Of a stretch of 64,000 nucleotides of DNA, positions 63,475-64,000 are shown piece after piece. The DNA comes from Bacillus sp. RO1 (GTDB lineage Bacteria; Bacillota; Bacilli; Bacillales; Bacillaceae_I). A program made the position numbers and the translations under genes. The stretch lies in contig NZ_JAAZWB010000070.1 of the NCBI RefSeq assembly GCF_012524115.1, forward strand, positions 1 through 64,000, in the 5' to 3' direction. The notes under the pieces are model-generated. The model made no database searches and was not told the origin of the DNA. It saw only the letters and a program-made list of their open reading frames with translations. Position 1 is the stretch's first letter. Every line of letters begins with the position of its first letter.

Positions 63475-64000
63475 ATGTACGAAGGAAAAATCATAAAATA
63501 TTTCCGTGAAAAATATCAACTCACTCAAGAGCAATTGGGAAAAGGGATTTGTTCAGATACTCATATAAGTAAAATAGAAAGATCACAAACCGAATATGCA
63601 CCTGATATTATCAAGTTATTGTCAAATCGCTTAGGAATAAATATGAATGAGAAAATCCAAAAGCTTGATCAATTAAAAAGTAGAATTTCGGATTGGCATA
63701 ACGTGATTGTTATGGAATTAAAAGAGGAAATCGATACAATACACTGTGAGCTTAAACAAGAAGAGCTAGTCCACATTTCTGAATATTGTTATATATACAA
63801 ACTACTTTACGCAAGATATTTGCTTTCTAAAAACAAGCCAAAAGCTGCTGATTTGTTCATCAAAGAAATACAAAAAAAAGAGAGACAATTAACAGGCTAT
63901 GAGAGAAATCTTCTTAAGCATGTATTAGGTATTTACTATCTATCGATCAATGATTATCATAATGCAATTAATACATTAAAAACAATCCGAAATGAAATTT
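63475..64000 (+). CDS. RNPP-type (PlcR/NprR-like) regulator, partial at window end
   Basis: The first 175 residues are in the window and the frame runs off the right edge. Residues 1-62 are an XRE-type HTH (GKIIKYFREKYQLTQEQLGK, then HISKIERSQTE). From residue 85 on the sequence is helical with TPR-like pairs (YKLLYARYLLSKNKPKAADL, LLKHVLGIYYLSINDYHNAI). This is the layout of peptide-sensing RNPP quorum regulators. A cognate peptide gene would be expected just past the window. The ATG follows AAGGGGAAATC. Confidence 0.78.
   Translation, partial: MYEGKIIKYFREKYQLTQEQLGKGICSDTHISKIERSQTEYAPDIIKLLSNRLGINMNEKIQKLDQLKSRISDWHNVIVMELKEEIDTIHCELKQEELVHISEYCYIYKLLYARYLLSKNKPKAADLFIKEIQKKERQLTGYERNLLKHVLGIYYLSINDYHNAINTLKTIRNEI

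Noticed and set aside
63321-63509. 62-codon frame before the RNPP-type gene
   Set aside because: It overlaps the well-supported start at 63475 in another frame and has no ribosome site.

Overview
The window comes from an endospore-forming Bacillaceae chromosome (low GC, AGGAGG-type ribosome binding sites, Rho-independent terminators after most units). Evidence for this includes a Bacillus-type gene order patB-yugE-yugF-alaR-alaT-yugI-yuzA-yugJ ... pgi-yugN-yugO, an SspH-type spore protein, a CotA-type spore laccase, an Sda checkpoint peptide, IspA protease and the LiaIHFSR cell-envelope stress system. The complete seven-gene Mrp Na+/H+ antiporter suits an alkali- or salt-tolerant species. No taxonomic placement finer than Bacillaceae is claimed.

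Layout. 1-650: a non-coding tandem array with an exact 52-bp period. 852-7187: phosphatase, C-S lyase, alanine metabolism (alaR-alaT) and the S1-domain protein YugI. 7686-9266: YuzA and an iron-type alcohol dehydrogenase. 9315-15106 (minus): mrpABCDEFG. 15452-21314: pgi, YugN, a K+ channel, SspH and a dicarboxylate-type symporter. 21779-24871: a cold-shock protein and a polyhydroxyalkanoate cluster (reductase, PhaR-like subunit, PhaC synthase, 36-aa protein). 25339-28302: a soluble histidine kinase, a LytTR response regulator and Sda. 28563-32507: monooxygenase-like protein, membrane proteins, metallophosphoesterase and DbpA helicase. 32751-37452: YjiH-type membrane protein, CotA laccase, a repetitive small protein and IspA. 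37728-41492: liaIH and liaFSR. 42178-45098: glutaredoxin, RNA methylase-like protein, lipoprotein amidase and an EamA exporter. 45390-52174: a compact exopolysaccharide cluster (Wzz, degenerate BY-kinase, Wzx, Wzy, glycosyltransferase, initiating sugar transferase). 52184-53468: decayed DNA including a tRNA-like 3' fragment. 53469-62225: a 2918-residue secreted subtilase with cell-wall-binding repeats. 62351-64000: a LysR regulator and the start of an RNPP-type (PlcR/NprR-like) regulator.

The most striking non-coding feature is a dispersed intergenic element. At least 11 recognisable copies of roughly 130-245 bp lie between genes on both strands; they have inverted ends, and one sits inside the lia locus. 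Other non-coding candidates are the 52-bp array with paired base changes in its small hairpins, a 21-bp phased repeat at 7521-7613, twin SinR-like palindromes before the exopolysaccharide genes, and a structured RNA candidate (EAR/epsC-RNA-like) within that cluster. All calls were made by eye from the sequence. Homology names rest on recognised motifs and gene order, not on a database search.
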